Shown: positions 32,332 to 42,805 of the stretch, one piece after another
How the letters are laid out: each line of letters begins with the position of its first letter
How positions within the stretch are numbered: position 1 is the first letter of the stretch
Source: Anodontia alba
Taxonomy: Eukaryota; Mollusca; Bivalvia; Lucinida; Lucinidae
Direction: 5' to 3'
DNA: 64,000 nucleotides
NCBI GenBank assembly: GCA_964016985.1
Contig: OZ024828.1
Location: 75,389,264-75,453,263 of the forward strand
Notes under the pieces: model-generated
The model's input: only the letters and a program-made list of their open reading frames with translations
Told to the model about the DNA's origin: nothing
Databases searched by the model: none
Made by a program: the position numbers and the translations under genes

Positions 32332-32528
32332 TTAACCCTAGTCCTGCTGAACCAGGATCTGTCCTGCCTTTGCAAACAGTGTGGCTCCAGATCAGTTGGC
32401 TTCTTCAGAAGCCAACTGAGCTGGATCCGCACTGTCTGCCATTAAGTATGTGAACTTATATCAACAATCTGGATCAAGTAATCTGACTGGCTGCAAATGG
32501 CATCTTTATTCAGCAGGACAAGGGTTAA
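32332..32528 (+). mobile_element. Family-A TTAA foldback
   Basis: TTAACCCTAGTCCTGCTGAA to TTTATTCAGCAGGACAAGGG plus TTAA. Core CAGATCAGTTGGCTTCTTCA / GAAGCCAACTGAGCTGGAT. Confidence 0.9.
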
Positions 32529-32595
32529 TTCTCTCTTTACCCATACAATTTCAGCAGACCACATTTTGAAAACTGCCCAGACAGTGCTACATATA
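32525..32595 (+). repeat. Internally deleted E element abutting A
   Basis: From the shared TTAA: TTCTCTCTTTACCCATACAA, TTTCAGCAGACCACATTTTG, then CCCAGACAGTGCTAC. The E ends remain but the central foldback is gone. Confidence 0.55.
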
Positions 32596-32710
32596 AACTA
32601 GACCTATGTCTGATTAGTTTTGCCCATCCAATGCCCAATATAGCATAATGTGGAAATACACAGACCAGATTACAAGAAAGCACAGTTTGATCTGATTTAC
32701 CCAACATATG

Positions 32711-32922
32711 AACCCTTGTCCTGCTGAATAAATTAAGATGCAACAACCTTTTCTAATTTTCAGCCAATCAGATTACTTGATCCAGATTTTTTATATAAAT
32801 TCACATATTTGATGGCAAACAGTGCACATCCAGATCAGTTGGCTTCTTCAGAAGGCAACTGATCTGGATCTACACTGTTTGCAAAGGTAGGGTATCTCTG
32901 GGCTCAGAAGGACAAGAGTTAA
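32711..32922 (-). mobile_element. Family-A foldback, opposite orientation
   Basis: AACCCTTGTCCTGCTGAATA to GCTCAGAAGGACAAGAG plus TTAA. Core CCAGATCAGTTGGCTTCTTC / AAGGCAACTGATCTGG. The final TTAA (32919-32922) is shared with the E copy that follows. Confidence 0.9.
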
Positions 32923-33114
32923 CTCTGACTATTCTCTGGACTAATTCAATAGTCAACAAACTGATTATATTTTTCTTATTTTTCCCAGAAAACAGAATCT
33001 GACATTTCATGCAAATTGCCTCCATTGGAGGCAATTTGCATGAAATGTCAAATCCTATTTCCTGGGAAAAATAAGAAAAATATTTCAAAATGTCTGCTGA
33101 AAATTCTTCCCTAA

Positions 33115-34020
33115 GGCCAAAAAAAAATAATCATTAGATTCTCAGGCCCCGCCACATGTACCAAAAAGTCTGCGCATAAGCCTTTTTTTCCGTGTCCAAT
33201 AAAAAAAACACATCCGCGTCTAGATACAGCATGCCGGTGCGTCGCGGTTTTTAAAAATCCTAGTTTTAGATGCAACCGTAGCATACACGGTCACGTAAAT
33301 GCTTGAATTATTGATTTTTTCATTGGATTGAACCTTGCGAGTAAGCGTTTTAGCACCATCATTGATCAAAATGTCTGCCGAAGTGCAAGTTGTGTAAACA
33401 GAATTTGTGTTTCCTTTGTTTTCAAAGCAGATGTCTCAGATTTCCACTCAGATTTCATCCGGGGCTACGGTGCATCTGTCCTGGAACATTATAGGCGGTT
33501 ATGAAAAAGACTGCACAATTGCCGAGTTGTATAACAGCATAAAATCGGGATCTGAAGTATCGACTTCTGGTCCTTCTCGGATGAATTATCAAACCATGAT
33601 GTAAGTGCATCGATCGGACACCCCACAGTGGACACATTCGACAGAATTTCTGTCAACACATCCCTCTGTGAAGCTATATAAACCTTTGGTAGATATTTTA
33701 AACTGGAGCTGCACAAACTGATTTTTATAGTATCCTTTATATATAATAATTATAGGGACATATAAAAAAGTTATCCTCAGTACTTTTCCTTATCTTGAGC
33801 TATGTCTAGGTGTCCAAAAATTAAGTATTTTTATGGTAATAATATTATAAAACGCATTTCATGAAAAGAGTCCTTTTAAGGGTTCATGTAATAAAAAAAA
33901 AAAAAAAAGTTCCCTCGCCTGTTCCATGAGTAAAAAAAAAAAAAAAAAAAAATTTCCTGCCTGCCTCATCTGTTTTTGCCAAAAATGGCCTGAGAATCTA
34001 ATAATCAATTTTTTTTGGCC
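33115..34020. mobile_element. 906-bp Harbinger-like TIR element
   Basis: TIRs of about 35 bp: GGCCAAAAAAAAATAATCAT and TAGATTCTCAGGCC at the left, GGCCTGAGAATCTAATAATC and TTTTTTTTGGCC at the right. TAA occurs on both sides (33112-33114 and 34021-34023). A 3-bp TAA duplication with GG-starting TIRs is the PIF/Harbinger pattern. No transposase is present. The middle holds CpG-rich DNA with an exon-like segment. Confidence 0.85.
33431..33600 (+). other. Exon-like segment captured in the Harbinger-like element
   Basis: Preceded by a polypyrimidine-rich acceptor-like stretch (TTCCTTTGTTTTCAAAGCAG) and followed at 33601 by GTAAGTG, a strong donor consensus. In between, 170 bp are open in one frame: MSQISTQISSGATVHLSWNI continues through GGYEKDCTIAELYNSI to GPSRMNYQTM. 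CpG is frequent here and rare in nearby AT-rich repeats. I do not recognise the protein. It may be a fragment of a host gene picked up by the element, or a chance combination. Confidence 0.45.
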
Positions 34021-34061
34021 TAAGTGCAAAGCGTCGAGACACTGTAACTCTTTAACATTGA

Positions 34062-34232
34062 ATAAGACCATTTGACTGCCCAGTGATGTGTCTAAAATCT
34101 GGATGAATGGCGAACAGTACAGACCCTGATCAAACTGCTCTCTAGGAATGAAAAGTTCTGGGTCTACACTATTTGTATAGTAGTCAGCATGTCTGTCTGA
34201 ATACTTTAGAGAAAACCGGGTTAGGTATGGTA
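34062..34232 (+). repeat. Family-B-like MITE, diverged
   Basis: TAAGACCATTTGACTGCCCA, GATGTGTCTAAAATCTGGAT and CAGACCCTGATCAAACTGCT with TTCTGGGTCTACACTATTTG. The core is decayed. Confidence 0.6.
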
Positions 34233-34310
34233 GTTTTTCCCCAAGGTGACAATCATCACAATTATGTCTAATAATGATTTTTCTTGGCACCTTGCAGCTA
34301 AAGCTCCTTT

Positions 34311-34503
34311 AGCACTAAGCACACTATGGGCAACTTCAGCAGAGGATAAATTAATGATATTTTTCTTACTTTTCCCAGAAAACAAGATTTGTCATTTCAT
34401 GCAAATTAATTTGCATGAAATGTCAAGTCCTGATTTCTGGGAAAAATTAGAATAAAATATTTCAAAATGTCGTCTGATGAAATTTTTACCCAGCATGCTT
34501 AAT
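34311..34503 (+). repeat. Family-E foldback, copy 11, minimal loop
   Basis: GCACTAAGCACACTATGGGC to TTTTTACCCAGCATGCTTAA. The centre is CATGCAAATTAATTTGCATG, a perfect 20-bp palindrome with two abutting octamers and no loop spacer. Confidence 0.85.
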
Positions 34504-34578
34504 TAGTATCAAAATGCATCATCAGCTGTATACATACTATTGACCTTGATAAAATGGTTTTCATTTTGGTGTTTTTTT

Positions 34579-34965
34579 ATACCCTATTTACCATAAATAT
34601 TGCTTCACCTTAATGCCTTACCATATTTGTTCAAACTTTAAACAAGTCCATTTTACTCCCCGATGATGTGTTTAACCCTTAACAATTGTCACCTGCTTGT
34701 GATTTTAAAAGTCATTTCTGCAAACAGTGTGGACCCTTTAGGAGCAGTCTGATCAGGGTCCACAATGTTTGCCTGAATGCAAAAATAGGTTTGAAAAGTT
34801 TGCACGAATATTCAGCAGATGACATAAACAGACGACATTTTCAGATGCAGGTTTTCTTGGCGTTTTAAAGGTTAAAAAATGCTGGATGAGTGGCAAACAG
34901 TTTAGATGCTGATTCTTGGGATCTACACTGTTTACTAAAGGTTTGTCTCTTACTACAGTAACTGG
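34579..34965 (+). repeat. Family-B MITE, copy 6, split by D
   Basis: ATACCCTATTTACCATAAAT through CCCGATGATGTGT at the left of the insertion, AAAATGCTGGATGAGTGGCA and AACAGTTTAGATGCTGATTC at the right. Confidence 0.78.
34672..34875 (-). mobile_element. Family-D TTAA foldback, copy 2, nested in B
   Basis: TTAA on each side. TIRs CCCTTAACAATTGTCACC (diverged) and CTTGGCGTTTTAAAGG. Core GGACCCTTTAGGAGCAGTCT / GATCAGGGTCCACAATG. Confidence 0.85.
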
Positions 34966-35049
34966 ATGAATCACAGTCAGGACTGGATGAATCAATCAGT
35001 TTACTGACCATATCACCTGGGATTCCCATGTTATGCACTGTTTGAAGCA

Positions 35050-35140
35050 GACATAGGCAGACAATTCTCTTAAAATGTCAAGTCTTATTTTCTTGATTTT
35101 TTTATAAAAAAAAATTGGATGTTGTCTGCTAAAAGTTCCA
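35050..35140. repeat. Family-P fragment
   Basis: CATAGGCAGACAATTCTCTT, AAATGTCAAGTCTTATTTTC and GATGTTGTCTGCTAAAAGTT. Right-half remnant. Confidence 0.5.
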
Positions 35141-35395
35141 TGGTAGTTCAAAGCAAACTCTATTTCCAAGAAAAATAAGAAAACCATGTCATTTATCATC
35201 TGAATTACTCTGTTTAGACATTACATTAACAAATCTATGTAATAGAGACCCTCCCTGTTCCCCCACAATATATAATTATATGTTAGAATTTTCTCATTTT
35301 TAAAGTCTGATTTCAATTTGTTTGTTTTGTTTTGTTTTTGTTTTGTAAATTTTTTCTATAAATTATTTAGAATGCATAAATAGGGCTTAATTCAC

Positions 35396-35609
35396 TTAAC
35401 CCTTGACCTGCTGAACCCAGATATACCCTGTCTTTGCAAACAATGTAGATCCAGATCAGTTGGCTTCTGAAGAAGCCAACTGATCTGGATCTGCACTGTT
35501 TGTCATTCAGTATGTGAATTTATATCAACAACCTGGATCAAGTCATCTGATTGGCTGAAAATTGGATGTGGGCGTGGCAATTTAATTTATTCAGCATGAC
35601 AAGGGTTAA
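35396..35609 (+). mobile_element. Family-A foldback, well preserved
   Basis: TTAACCCTTGACCTGCTGAA to TTTATTCAGCATGACAAGGG plus TTAA. Core GATCAGTTGGCTTCTGAAGA / AGCCAACTGATCTGGATC, with perfect arms of more than 25 bp. Confidence 0.93.
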
Positions 35610-35679
35610 TAACCAAATATTCCATCTTTTCTCCATATATACATTATCTTTGAAATGCCATGGCCTACAGGAGGGATGT

Positions 35680-35840
35680 CCAGATAAATATTTTTTTATT
35701 TCTCCATGAAAACATATTATTATGGGTACTCATTAGAAGTGCCACCAAGAGGTGCTTACGAGTACCACAAGATATGTTTTCACAGAGAAATAAGCAAAAT
35801 ATCCATGCATTATGACTCAAAGTTCCTTATATAGACCGAT
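35680..35840 (+). repeat. Family-F foldback
   Basis: ATTTTTTTATTTCTCCATGA, GGGTACTCATTAGAAGTGCC / GGTGCTTACGAGTACC and TTTTCACAGAGAAATAAGC. Confidence 0.8.
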
Positions 35841-35879
35841 GCCTTAGAGCACATTTTACGTGTTTCTGATGTAATGGCA

Positions 35880-35955
35880 TATGTGAACAGTGTAGACACA
35901 GATCAGACTGCTCTTTCAGGAGCAGTCTAATCAGGGTCTACACTGTTTGCCATTC
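35880..35955. repeat. Family-R foldback core
   Basis: AACAGTGTAGACACAGATCA, GACTGCTCTTTCAGGAGCAG and TCTAATCAGGGTCTACACTG form a nearly complete hairpin. Confidence 0.75.
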
Positions 35956-36139
35956 CACTAATTATTTTAAGGAACAATTGCATAAAAAGGAAAATTTAGG
36001 CCAAAAAAGTACAGAACTAAAGCTGTCAGAGGATCTGTCTATAGCCTCCCTGCAGCTCTATCAGAAGAGAAATACATATAGTGTTGAAATATTTTGAATT
36101 CATCCTTACCAGATAACACCAATATAGGACATGGTAACA

Positions 36140-36900
36140 TGGTATTGTAAAACCTATCAAGGGATTTTAATCCATGAGTAATGGGCCCTTGCCCTGATTT
36201 GTGAATACAAGATACATCAACCCACTGTCCATGTGTGTATCACTTTTTCAAAGCCCTCAAGTGTGGTATAGATTTCATCGAAGTAGGAGCACAAACATAA
36301 AAGTTATTGAGCAAAATGCATTTTAATTTTTTGAAACCCTACCAAGGGACATAACTCCAAGAGGTATGGCCCCTTGACCCCTATTCAAGTATACACAATA
36401 CATCCAGTCATTGTCCATGTCTATATGAACTTTCAGCTTTCTAGCTTTCATAGCTCCTGAGAAATCTGTTATGAAAATTTTCAAGAATGGCAAAATTTGA
36501 AAACCTATCAAGGGACATAGCTCCAAGAGCTATGGGCTCTTGGCCACCATTCTGCCATTACACCTTCCTTACCTTAGAGACCATGTGTGTTTTAAGGTTC
36601 ATTGAAGTAGGACCACAAACATAGAAGTTATTAAGCAAAATGCATTTTAAATTTTGAAACATTACCAAGGGACATAACTCAAAGAGTTATGGGCCCTTGG
36701 CAACTATTCTGCAACTACATCTTACTTACCTTAGAGACCAAGTGTAGTATAAATTTCATTGAAGTAGGACCTCACACATAAAAGTTATTAAGCAGTCACA
36801 GAATCACAGAATGACTTAATCACAGTCACGGAATCACGGAATCATGGAAGGACATGGCAAATCCAGTATAGCCCCATTTTTTCAAAGAGAGGTTATAATA
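36140..36900 (+). mobile_element. Tandem-repeat cassette, about 150-170 bp units
   Basis: Four units with CCAAGGGACATAACTCCAAG, GAG-TATGGGCCCTTGG, CATTGAAGTAGGAC-CA and AAAGTTATTAAGCAAAATGC. The right end has a short run of ATCACAGAATCACGGAATCA, then GGAAGGACATGGCAAATCC. Function unknown. It has the same overall build as the C cassettes but different ends. Confidence 0.7.
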
Positions 36901-37100
36901 AAGTGTTAAAAATTTTTGGACATTTACCATAGGTGTTTTAACATAATAAGACAGGAATGTCAATATATTACCAAGAGTAATTTAATTTTTTCAGCTGCTG
37001 GCATCAAGCATCACTGCATGAGTTAACCTAAAGCAACAACTTGACATAACCCTGACATACAAATGAGCAGGCCATGAAAAAAGGTGTCTTTGTTGTACAC

Positions 37101-37265
37101 CTAAATAAGGTGCTTTTTTTTTTTCAGCCAAAAAGTAGATATTTTTTCTTATTTCTCCATGAAAACATGTTATGAGTACTTATTAGAAGCACCTTGGTGA
37201 GGCGCTTCTAATAAGTACCCACACTGTATGTTTAGGTGGAAAAGAAGGAAAAACAGCTATGCATG
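37101..37265 (+). repeat. Family-F foldback
   Basis: AATAAGGTGCTTTTTTTTTT, TACTTATTAGAAGCACCTTG / GAGGCGCTTCTAATAAGTAC: a strong hairpin. Confidence 0.85.
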
Positions 37266-37332
37266 TGATCATGATATTGGCGAATAATCAGACCATGAAA
37301 CCAAAGGAAAGGGAAGGCCTTGATTAGCCCAT

Positions 37333-37333
37333 A

Positions 37334-37381
<48 letters not shown>
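37333..37381. repeat. (CA)n microsatellite
   Basis: About 24 uninterrupted CA units. Confidence 0.98.
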
Positions 37382-37384
<3 letters not shown>

Positions 37385-37424
37385 TATCTCCTTATGCAGT
37401 GAATCATGATCATTTGGGTGTTAA

Positions 37425-37638
37425 TTAACCCTTGTCCTGCTGAACCTGGATTTACTCTACCTTTGCAAACAGTGTAGATCCAGATCAGTTGGCTTCTGAA
37501 GAAGCCAACTGATCTGGATCTGCACTGTTTTCCATTGAGTATGTGAATGTATAGTAAAAATCTGGATCTAGTAATCTGATTGGCTGAAAATTAGAAGTGG
37601 GTGTTGCATCTTAATTTATTCAACAGGACGAGGGTTAA
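37425..37638 (+). mobile_element. Family-A foldback
   Basis: TTAACCCTTGTCCTGCTGAA to TTTATTCAACAGGACGAGGG plus TTAA, with the intact core GATCAGTTGGCTTCTGAAGA. Confidence 0.92.
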
Positions 37639-37953
37639 TGAAAGGCTAGCTAGCTGTGCAATGGAGCACAGGACAGTCATGAGTTAACTCCATCTCTGAT
37701 GTGATTCAGACCCAGCAGGACCTTGTGATACTATGTCAGATAGGCTATATAACTACTAAAGCTACCAAGAGTTACAGTTGATGCCCCAAAATTTTGAACA
37801 AGTTTATTCTATATGTTTTTGCCATAACCCTTCTCTTGCTAAACACGACATGCCCTGTCTTAGCAAACAGTGTAGGTCCAGATCAGTTGGCTTCTTCAGA
37901 AGCCAACTGATCTGCATCTGCACTGTTTGTCATTAAATATGTGAATTTCTATA

Positions 37954-39775
37954 CAAGAGGGCCATGATGGCCCTGTAACACTCACCTGAGCAACATAGCA
38001 CTTTGAGAGCCTGATCTAGAACTGATCAAGGCAAACATTCTGATCAAAGTTCAAAATGATTATATTAACAAGTAAGACAATGTAGCATGTCTAATGGACT
38101 GTGAAATAAAGGTCAAGGTCAAATATGGATGACTGCACTCAAGAGGCCATGCTAAGATGTATGCATGTACTAAGTATTACTGGCTGTAGGAGCAATAGTT
38201 ACTGAGAAACTGACCTAAACACAAACACTTCACAAGTACCAAATATCACTCTGTAGGACCAATAATTACTGAGAAACTGACCTAAATGGAAAAACTTAAG
38301 AGAGTCACTGGACAGAAAACTATACATCACCTTGAAATCATCATTTTGAGCAAGATTCCTGATGATCACTTCAAAATGTGGCCTCCTTTGATTTGGCCAG
38401 GTGAACTAGTTTTTGATATCAAGTGACCCATTTAAACTAGACCTAGAAGTCATCAAGACAAACATTTTGAGCAATATTTATGATGATTATTTCAAAAATG
38501 TGACCTCTGGAGTGTTAACAGTTTAACCGCTAGAGTGATAACAAGATTTTATGCTGATCTGGCCAGGTGACCTAGTTTTTGACCCCGGGTGTTCCAGTTT
38601 CGAACTTGACCTAGAAATCATCAAGACAAACATTTAGAGCCAGATTCATGATGATTGCTTCAAAAATGTGACCGCTAGAGTGTTCACAAGGTTTTCTGCT
38701 GATTTGGCCCGGTGACCTAGTTTTTGACCCCACGTGACCCAGTTTCAAACATATCCTAGAACTCATCAAGACAAACATTTTGAGCAAGATTCATGATTAT
38801 TGCTTCAAAAATGTGACCGCTAGAGTGTTAACAAGGTTTTCTGCTGGTTTGGCCTGGTGACCTAGTTTTTGACCCCACGTGACCCAGTTTCAAACCTGAC
38901 CTAGAAATCATCAAGACAATTATTTTGAGCAAGATTCATGATGATTGCTTCAAAAATGTGACCGCTAGAGTGTTAACAAGGTTTTCTGCTGATTTGGCCC
39001 GGTGACCTAGTTTTTGACTCCATATGACCCAGTTTCGAACTTGACGTAGAAATCATCAAGACAAACATTTTGAGCAAGATTCATGACGATTGCTTGAAAA
39101 ATGTGACCGCTAGAGTGTTAACAAGGTTTTCTGCGGATTTGGCCCGGTGACCTAGTTTTTGACTCCAAGTGACCCAGTTTCGAACTTGACCTAGAACTCA
39201 TCAAGACAGAGCAAGATTCATGATGATTGCTTCAAAAATGTTACCGCTAGAGTGTTAACAAGGTTTTCTGCTGATTTGGCCCTGTGACCTAGTTTTTGAC
39301 CCCAAGTGACCCAGTTTCGAACTTGACCTAGAAATCATCAAGACAAACATATTGAGCAAGATTCATGATGATTGTTTCAAAAATGTGACCGCTAGAGTGT
39401 TAACAAGGTTTTCTGCTGATCTGGCCTTGTTACCTAGTTTTTGACCCCAAGTGACCCAGTTTCAAACTTGACCTAGATTTAATAGAGGCAAACATTTTGA
39501 GCAAGTTTCATCAAGATTGGGTCAAAACTATGACCTCTAGAGTGTTAAGTTTTTCCTTTGATTTGACCTGGTGACCTAGTTTTTGACCCCAAGTAACCCA
39601 GTATCGAACTTGACCTAGATTTCATAGAGGCAAACATTCTGACCAAGTTTCATCAAGATTGGGTCAAAACTGTGACCTCTAGAGTGTTAACAAACTAATT
39701 GTTGACGACGAACGACGGATGACGGACATAGGGTGATGACAATAGCTCACCCTCAGCTTATGCTCAGGTGAGCTA
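37954..39775 (+). mobile_element. Cassette C3 (145-bp tandem repeats)
   Basis: 5' end CAAGAGGGCCATGATGGCCC (stem GGGCCA/TGGCCC) then ACTCACCTGAGC. 3' end GACGACGAACGACGGATGAC, AATAGCTCACC, a weak hairpin around CAGCTTATGCTC and AGGTGAGCTAA. The interior is about eight tandem units with no obvious similarity to C2 or C1. Confidence 0.88.
38430..39640 (+). repeat. 145-bp tandem array inside C3
   Basis: The landmark GACCTAGTTTTTGACCCC recurs at 38569, 38714, 38859, 39004, 39149, 39286, 39431 and 39573, so spacing is 145 bp with one 137-bp and one 142-bp unit. Units also share GTGACCGCTAGAGTGTTAAC, AAGGTTTTCTGCTGATTTGG and GAGCAAGATTCATGATGATT. Confidence 0.93.
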
Positions 39776-39924
39776 AAAAAAAAAAACCCAGATCAAGTAA
39801 TCTGATTGGCTGGAAATTAGAAGTGGGCGTGGCATCTTAATTTATTCAGCATGAGAAGGGTTAATTTATTTTTCATGTTTTTTGTTTGGTTTTATTTCTT
39901 TTTAGCAAAATACTTTGTGGAATG

Positions 39925-40030
39925 GATATCAGTGTAGACCCTGATCAAACACCTTCTTCAGAAACAGTCTATTTTGAGTCTGAAGTGTTTGCATATGCCA
40001 ATTTAGACAAAAATATTGTATGAAATTTTA
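39925..40030. repeat. Family-R foldback core, diverged
   Basis: TCAGTGTAGACCCTGATCAA, ACACCTTCTTCAGAAACAGT and TTTGAGTCTGAAGTGTTTGC; the stem is interrupted. Confidence 0.5.
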
Positions 40031-40149
40031 GGACAATTGCTGTATTCTGTCCATCAATATAGTCTATTCTGTATAAGGACTGCAAAGATTCAGCAGAATC
40101 AGCAACTGTGCAGTTCTCTGTTCTTTGTAGACATTATGCAGCTGAATTG

Positions 40150-40365
40150 TCCCTTAAAGTGCTAAGCCAAATTTGCAGACGACATTCTATATTTTTTTAT
40201 GCTTTTTTTTATTTTTCAAAGAAAATAAGTCTTAAATTTCATGTGAATTGTCTGCCAAATAGAGGATTCACATGAAATTCAAGCAATATTTTCTTTGAAA
40301 ATTAATTAAAAAAAATATTTCAAAATGTCATCTGCTGCAGTTGTGATTGGAGTTTTAAGGGTTAA
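40150..40365 (+). repeat. Family-P TTAA foldback, copy 6
   Basis: CCCTTAAAGTGCTAAGCCAA to TGTGATTGGAGTTTTAAGGG plus TTAA. Arms AATTTCATGTGAATTGTCTG / AGAGGATTCACATGAAATTC. Confidence 0.85.
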
Positions 40366-40540
40366 AATGAGTTTTCAAAAATTGATTTTCAGCAAGTTTA
40401 AAATCAATATTTAATCACAAATTCAGACTAAGTCACAAGGCAGGTACATTCATTGTATTCATCTCCTTTGCTAGAAAGACATACCGTATGCAAACAATAA
40501 TATTTCATATAATGGTTCTAACTGTGCTTTTCAAGTAAAA

Positions 40541-40886
40541 ATGATATTAAATAGTGTAGGCCTTCCATATGTATGGGTGCAACAAGCAGAAATTGATATT
40601 CCTCTTAACTTGACAAAACAAAGATTATTTGATGTGTATTATCAAACTTGGTATTCAGATATTAATAACACTAACAGACTACACACATATGCTAGATTTG
40701 AACATGAATTCCTGTGCAAAGAATATCTCAATTCCATAAGTATACTTACAGCTCTTAGTAGATTCAGGTTATCATCTACAATCTACATACTGAATGTGAA
40801 AGATATGAAAATGTACCCAGACATGACAGGCTGTAGATACTGCAATATGAATGCTGTAGAAGATGAATACCATTTCCTGCTTATAT
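40541..40886 (+). pseudogene. LINE C-terminal fragment, cut by an M MITE
   Basis: The frame includes RLFDVYYQTWYSDINNTNRL, HTYARFEHEFLCKEYLNSIS, TALSRFRLSS and finally CRYCNMNAVEDEYHFL. The CxxC with EDEYHFL is the zinc-like C-terminal motif seen in many animal non-LTR retrotransposon proteins. The frame stops just inside the TIR of the M MITE at 40886, so the last residues are interrupted. All upstream parts (endonuclease, reverse transcriptase) are missing. A 5'-truncated, dead copy. The ATG at 40541 is not a true start. Confidence 0.8.
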
Positions 40887-41201
40887 ACAGCTGACTCTGG
40901 TTATCTCGCCCTCGCTTATCACGAATAACCTCTTATCTTGAAGTGAAAATCTGTCCATGAAAATCTAACAACTGATAACAAAATATTGTGGAAAAGAGGA
41001 GAAACTGTTCCTTCTCCTCTTTTCCACAATATTTTCAATATATCTCTAACTCCAAGAGTCAAATTACATATACATTTTTTAAATGTGCTTGTAGGATTAA
41101 TTTTTCCTCGATTCTGCAAATCTGATATGTCGAGGTATGGATATCTCAAAGTATTTCAGAGAGTGCTTTGGAATTCGAGATAACGAGAGTGGACTGTATT
41201 T
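40886..41201 (+). mobile_element. Family-M TIR MITE, copy 2
   Basis: TACAGCTGACTCTGGTTATC at the left and GATAACGAGAGTGGACTGTA at the right. The central palindrome is AATATTGTGGAAAAGAGGAG / CTCCTCTTTTCCACAATATT with an almost perfect stem. TA at each end fits a TA target. Confidence 0.88.
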
Positions 41202-41301
41202 GTGGGTACAATTTAATATCACCTTGACAAGTCCAGGCAATTCTAATGAGTACACGTTACATTAACAAAGAACTGGATAAAAGTATAGAGATACATAATG
41301 T

Positions 41302-41566
41302 TAAGTAAACTGGCTCCATTTGTTTCTGCTTTAATTTTTTTTTGTTGTTGATTGTTTTTTTTTTATGTCATTCTTTCTATCACTTCTTGTAGCCTTACTT
41401 GTCTCTTAAATCTCATTTCACCATTTTTATTACAGAAACTATTTTTTTTTTTTTTTTTTTTTGAACTACAGAATATAACTGATTTGAATATTTTGAGCTT
41501 CACTAGACAATGTAAAGAAAAAATAGAGTCTGCAGACAGACTGAGTGCTGAGAGGGGTAGTTGTGG
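41302..41566 (+). repeat. Family-S repeat, copy 1
   Basis: AACTGGCTCCATTTGTTTCT, CTTTCTATCACTTCTTGTAG, TCATTTCACCATTTTTATTA and AGTCTGCAGACAGACTGAG match 44652-44885 in order. Interrupted by long T tracts. Non-coding. Confidence 0.6.
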
Positions 41567-41736
41567 TAATTATGTCAAATATGGAATCTCACGATAAGGT
41601 GCTTTTTTTTCCAAGTCACAGTGTACTTTTTTTTTTTACTTCCCTACATGTGGTCCACACTAGCATTTCATTGAGGCACTTCTAATGAGTACCATGACAA
41701 ATTTTTCACTATTTTTTTTTTTTTTTTTTGGAAAAT

Positions 41737-42088
41737 TACTGTATTCAACCTAACAAACACACTGTGCACTTAGGTTTTTTAAAAAATGCTGGGAAAAATG
41801 TGGTTAACTTATAATGAACCTACTTATGCTAAGGATACACTTTAAATAAAAAGATCAGCAAAGGACTTATCAAATGCTGCTTATGTGATATTTTTATGTT
41901 GTTGTTTTCTTTTTTTCTTCTGATTTTCCTTGAATTGCATCGACAAGTCAATGCAATTCAAATGTGCACCCACAACATATACTTTTATAAAGTAGACAAA
42001 AAGTATACCGGCTGTAATCTGAAGACTACGGAATTGTTTGACTGTGCACTTATAGGGGTATGTGCAGTAATTAGGTCAAATACAGTAT
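41737..42088 (+). repeat. Family-G foldback, copy 1
   Basis: TACTGTATTCAACCTAACAA at the left and TTAGGTCAAATACAGTA at the right. Centre TTGAATTGCATCGACAAGTC / AATGCAATTCAAATGTGCAC. Confidence 0.82.
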
Positions 42089-42326
42089 GTGTAAGAATAA
42101 TATTTATTCGGATGCCCTGTTTATCCATAGTGATGAAATAGATAAGAAAATTTCAAACTCCTTATTCTGTATGACTAATGGGTAATAAGTGATATTATTA
42201 TCACTGGTTAGTAAGCCAATTAGATGACCTCATCTACCAGTCATACCATCAAAGAGTTCCAATATCTAGGCATCAGTTACAGAAATCAATCAGTCTGATA
42301 AGCTTATATTACCTGAACAGGCCATA

Positions 42327-42505
42327 GCTCCAGATAAGGCTTTTTTTTTTTTACCAAAAAGTATTGATATTTTTCTTACTTCTCCATGAAAACATATGTT
42401 ATGGTACTCATATAAAGCACCTCACTGAGGTGCTTCTAATGAGTACCACAACATATGTTTTCAAGGAGAAATAAGAAAAATATTTACCCGATACCCCTCT
42501 TACCT
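42327..42505 (+). repeat. Family-F foldback, well preserved
   Basis: ATATTTTTCTTACTTCTCCA, ATATGTTATGGTACTCATAT / CTTCTAATGAGTACCACAAC, ending AAGGAGAAATAAGAAAAATA. Confidence 0.88.
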
Positions 42506-42544
42506 TGACTTATGACAGTAATATAGATAAGATAAGCCTAAAAT

Positions 42545-42700
42545 CAAATTTTTTCCTTATTCCTCCATGAAATCTTATGTAATGAGTACTTATTATAAAA
42601 TCCCACTAAGCAGTACTTATAAATACCAAAAAAATGCAGGCTTTTTACTGAGAAATATTAAATAATAGCAATATTTATTTGGTTAAAAAAAAAAGAAGCT
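42545..42700. repeat. Family-F foldback, degraded
   Basis: CCTTATTCCTCCATGAAATC, GAGTACTTATTATAAAATCC and AGTACTTATAAATACC. Confidence 0.6.
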
Positions 42701-42805
42701 TATCTGAAGTAAAACAAGAATAAACAATTCCTCACTCCACAATTATTCATCCTCATGGAACTGGTTGACTCTACCAGGGGAAGTCAGCTGACATAGTTCT
42801 ACTGG

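Larger units (their letters stand above)
32919..34052 (+). repeat. Family-E foldback, copy 10, split by a Harbinger-like element
   Basis: 32919-33114 runs TTAACTCTGACTATTCTCTG through the octamer palindrome to TGCTGAAAATTCTTCCCTAA. After the insertion, GTGCAAAGCG at 34024 matches the usual E end GTGCTAAGCG. Confidence 0.78.
37824..39864 (+). repeat. Family-A foldback split by cassette C3
   Basis: 37824-37953: ATAACCCTTCTCTTGCTAAA, core GATCAGTTGGCTTCTTCAGA and ATATGTGAATTTCTATA. 39776-39864: CCCAGATCAAGTAATCTGAT, TAGAAGTGGGCGTGGCATCT and AGCATGAGAAGGG plus TTAA. About ten bases of A sequence around the junction are replaced by an A tract. Confidence 0.85.

Noticed and set aside
33859..34290. 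143-codon minus-strand frame across the Harbinger-like end
   Set aside because: Contains poly-F and poly-L runs from A/T tracts and crosses an element boundary, so it is a chance frame.
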